The notes below the pieces were generated by a model, which worked only from the letters and a program-made list of their open reading frames with translations, did no database searches and was not told the DNA's origin. A DNA stretch of 64,000 nucleotides, taken from the NCBI GenBank assembly GCA_020073385.1, contig JAIQFH010000020.1, forward strand, positions 42,801 to 106,800, in the 5' to 3' direction. Numbering within the stretch: the stretch's first letter is position 1; each line of letters begins with the position of its first letter. The position numbers and the translations under genes are program-made. The DNA comes from Terriglobia bacterium (lineage in GTDB: Bacteria; Acidobacteriota; Terriglobia; Terriglobales; Acidobacteriaceae). Positions 62,501-64,000 of this stretch are shown piece by piece.

Positions 62501-63535
62501 CTATCTCGCCTTCGCCCTCGGATGATGCTTCTGATACACACTCCGCAAGCGGTCGAGAGCAAGGTGCGTATATATCTGGGTGGTCGAAATATCAGCATGG
62601 CCAAGAATCGTCTGCACGGTGCGCAGATCCGCGCCATTCTCAACCATGTGTGTAGCGCAGGAATGTCGCAGCATGTGGGGAGACGCATGTCTTCCCGAAG
62701 CCGACGATGCCTGCCCGACCATCTGCCAGATGCGTTGTCGGGTCAGCTTGCGACCACCTTTTGCGATAAACAAAAACGGCGATGCCCTCAATATCGGCGC
62801 GTTCATCGCCTTTGTCATCCTGAGCGGAGTCGTCCGAAGCGAACCAGAGGACAACGGAGTCGAAGGATCCCTACCCTTCTTCCTTTCCCTTCTGGCAGGC
62901 TTCAACAGCTTGGGCCGCCCTTGAGCCAGGTACTCGGTCAGCGCGTCCTGCGCGGGTTTTCCCAGCGGCACAATGCGCTCTTTATCACCTTTACCTCGCA
63001 CCAGCATGTAGCCTGTTTCCAACTTCAGGTCTTCCAGCGTCGCGGTGACCAACTCAGAAACACGCAAAGCTCCCGCATAGAGCAATTCGAGCATCGCCCG
63101 ATCGCGCAATGCCAGAGCCGCCGAATCCCGCCTGTCTGCTTTCGACGCGTGAACCGGCGCAGCCAACGTCGCCTCGACCTCATCCCGGGCCAGCGACTTC
63201 GGCAGCACTTTCCACTGCCGGGGCGATTCGATGTTCAACGTCGGATCATGCTCGATTCTCTTGTCGAGCAGCAGGTAGCGATAGAGATGACGTAGCGCCG
63301 AAAGCTTCCGCCCAACGCTGCGCCCGTCTACTCGATTCGAAAACAGCTGCTGAAGAAATTCACGGACGTCATTGCGCCGGGCGGTCATCAGTAGCCGCTT
63401 CCTTTTTTCGAGAAACTCCGCGAACTGTCCGATGTCAGTGGTATAGGCGGCTATCGTTAGTCGCGCCAGTCCCTTCTCGATTCTCAGATAGTCGAGAAAT
63501 CCTGAGAGAACGCGCGCATTGGCCTCAGAAGCCAT
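62501..63535 (-). CDS. XerC/XerD-type tyrosine recombinase with an in-frame repeat insertion
   Basis: 344 residues, about 45 longer than the neighbour. Catalytic set intact: AGALRVSELVTATL (Arg), RGKGDKERIVPLG (Lys), HMLRHSCATHMVENGADL, and LGHADISTTQIYTHL with the Tyr. Between the Lys motif (~residue 190) and FIAKGGRKLTRQRIWQM, residues about 220-242 read RDPSTPLSSGSLRTTPLRMTK. These are encoded by 62811-62876, the same DNA element as at 24387-24446 (TTGTCAT...GATCCCTACC). The extra loop lies between catalytic segments and keeps frame. Confidence 0.92.
   Translation of the reverse strand: MASEANARVLSGFLDYLRIEKGLARLTIAAYTTDIGQFAEFLEKRKRLLMTARRNDVREFLQQLFSNRVDGRSVGRKLSALRHLYRYLLLDKRIEHDPTLNIESPRQWKVLPKSLARDEVEATLAAPVHASKADRRDSAALALRDRAMLELLYAGALRVSELVTATLEDLKLETGYMLVRGKGDKERIVPLGKPAQDALTEYLAQGRPKLLKPARRERKKGRDPSTPLSSGSLRTTPLRMTKAMNAPILRASPFLFIAKGGRKLTRQRIWQMVGQASSASGRHASPHMLRHSCATHMVENGADLRTVQTILGHADISTTQIYTHLALDRLRSVYQKHHPRAKAR
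62811..62876. repeat. Dispersed repeat element within the recombinase coding sequence
   Basis: Begins TTGTCATCCTGAGCGGAG and ends GGAGTCGAAGGATCCCTACC on the plus strand, matching the intergenic copy at 24387-24446 at both ends, with differing middle. Partial copy at 54540. Confidence 0.75.
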
Positions 63536-63876
63536 ACAGGAAAGAGTTTAATTATGCGCGTTATCGGACGCTGCGAGAAGTGTCGAACCGGGTGCGCGAT
63601 AACCCCATCGTAGAGACGTGGCTTGCTACATCTCTCTCACCACGTCACCAGCCGGTAGTAAGCAACCGATGCGCGGCCCGGATCCCACATTTCTGGTACT
63701 TATCGTAAGCGCCCGCCGCCCGGTCGCGAACCTGCTCGCGATTCTCTCCCGCAATCCAGCCGTCGAGCGCGCTTTTGAGATGGGATGAGAAGGTCGATCC
63801 CCGATCACGGATCGCGCTAAGCTACCGGTGATCAAAGCACTCGTAGTGCAATCCCGAAGGATAAGGAGATCGACCC
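63536..63876. repeat. Gene-free stretch with a palindromic repeat and a possible coding remnant
   Basis: A REP-type palindrome related to the pseudopilin leader is at 63609-63640 (GTAGAGACGTGGC-TT-GCTACATCTCT). On the minus strand, 63645-63800 can be read as an uninterrupted peptide (HLKSALDGWIAGENREQVRD) with protein-like composition. It ends in a TGA near 63647 but has no start codon before an upstream stop, so it is at most a gene fragment. Confidence 0.4.
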
Positions 63877-64000
63877 TTGAAGAAGAATAGCAAGTCTGCC
63901 ATGAAGAAGGAACAGAAAGCGAAGCGGGCGAAAGCTCGGCGTCCAGTGCAGCGAGAAGCCAAGGAAGTACTGGCGGAGCTGGTGGAGAAACTGAGAGGAA
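63877..64000 (+). CDS. Start of a basic, lysine/arginine-rich protein (3' cut by window edge)
   Basis: TTG start at 63877 with AAGGAG eight bases upstream; ATG 63901 is an in-frame alternative. The visible 41 codons give KKNSKSAMKKEQKAKRAKAR then PVQREAKEVLAELVEKLRG, a basic head with a following helix. Too short to identify; it could be a small basic or ribosome-associated protein. Confidence 0.5.
   Translation, partial: MKKNSKSAMKKEQKAKRAKARRPVQREAKEVLAELVEKLRG

Overview
The window looks like chromosome of an Acidobacteriota bacterium, most likely class Terriglobia. This is inferred from gene content, not from a marker rRNA (none is present). The signs are moderate-to-high GC, two giant Oar-like TonB-dependent receptors, a TPR/secretin/cohesin fusion, large secreted proteins with N(P)VTPPANG-type repeats, and several families of small dispersed intergenic hairpin repeats.

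Layout. 1-3.2 kb: 3' end of an Oar-like receptor and a secreted TPR protein. 3.3-11.8 kb: an efflux and stress island on the minus strand (YgaP-like DUF2892 membrane protein, RND pump, periplasmic adaptor, TolC-like channel, OsmC) with an ECF sigma factor carrying a zinc-finger tail, and a divergent ArsR regulator coupled to a 29-residue membrane peptide. 11.8-16.1 kb: FMN-binding split-barrel protein, M1-like metallopeptidase, membrane protein, Smr-domain protein. 16.1-20.6 kb: a 1.2 kb-codon secreted repeat protein and SmpB. 21-24.3 kb: secretin plus two pseudopilins (type II secretion/type IV pilus type). 24.6-28 kb: a complete Oar-like receptor, then 0.8 kb of repeats. 28.8-33 kb: MBL-fold hydrolase and part of the histidine-degradation (hut) pathway (hutU, hutI) with a decayed small zinc-ribbon gene between them. 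33-42.5 kb: M1 aminopeptidase, CocE-type hydrolase, zinc alcohol dehydrogenase, patatin-Omp85 protein, alpha/beta hydrolase. 42.5-50.6 kb: argS, larC, metG, tatD, yajQ, polyprenyl diphosphate synthase. 50.6-54.5 kb: a 0.5 kb gene-free, possibly structured RNA region, a DedA-rhodanese gene, DUF1569 protein, MFS transporter, CYTH protein. 54.7-64 kb: secA, a secreted protein of unknown function, a ligase/ACP/acyltransferase fusion, two Xer-type tyrosine recombinases and the start of a basic protein.

The most interesting observation is the DedA-rhodanese gene at 51137-52108. An in-frame UGA sits at a position where relatives of this family have cysteine (Y-C-T-[C/U]-x-x-E-x-T-S). The reading frame continues unchanged through the rest of the rhodanese domain to a normal TAA, and a small hairpin with a G-rich loop lies 21 nt after the UGA. 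This fits a selenocysteine codon with a bacterial SECIS element. The second theme is that dispersed intergenic repeats have entered coding sequence in frame in at least three genes: xerD-like recombinase, argS and a pseudopilin leader.
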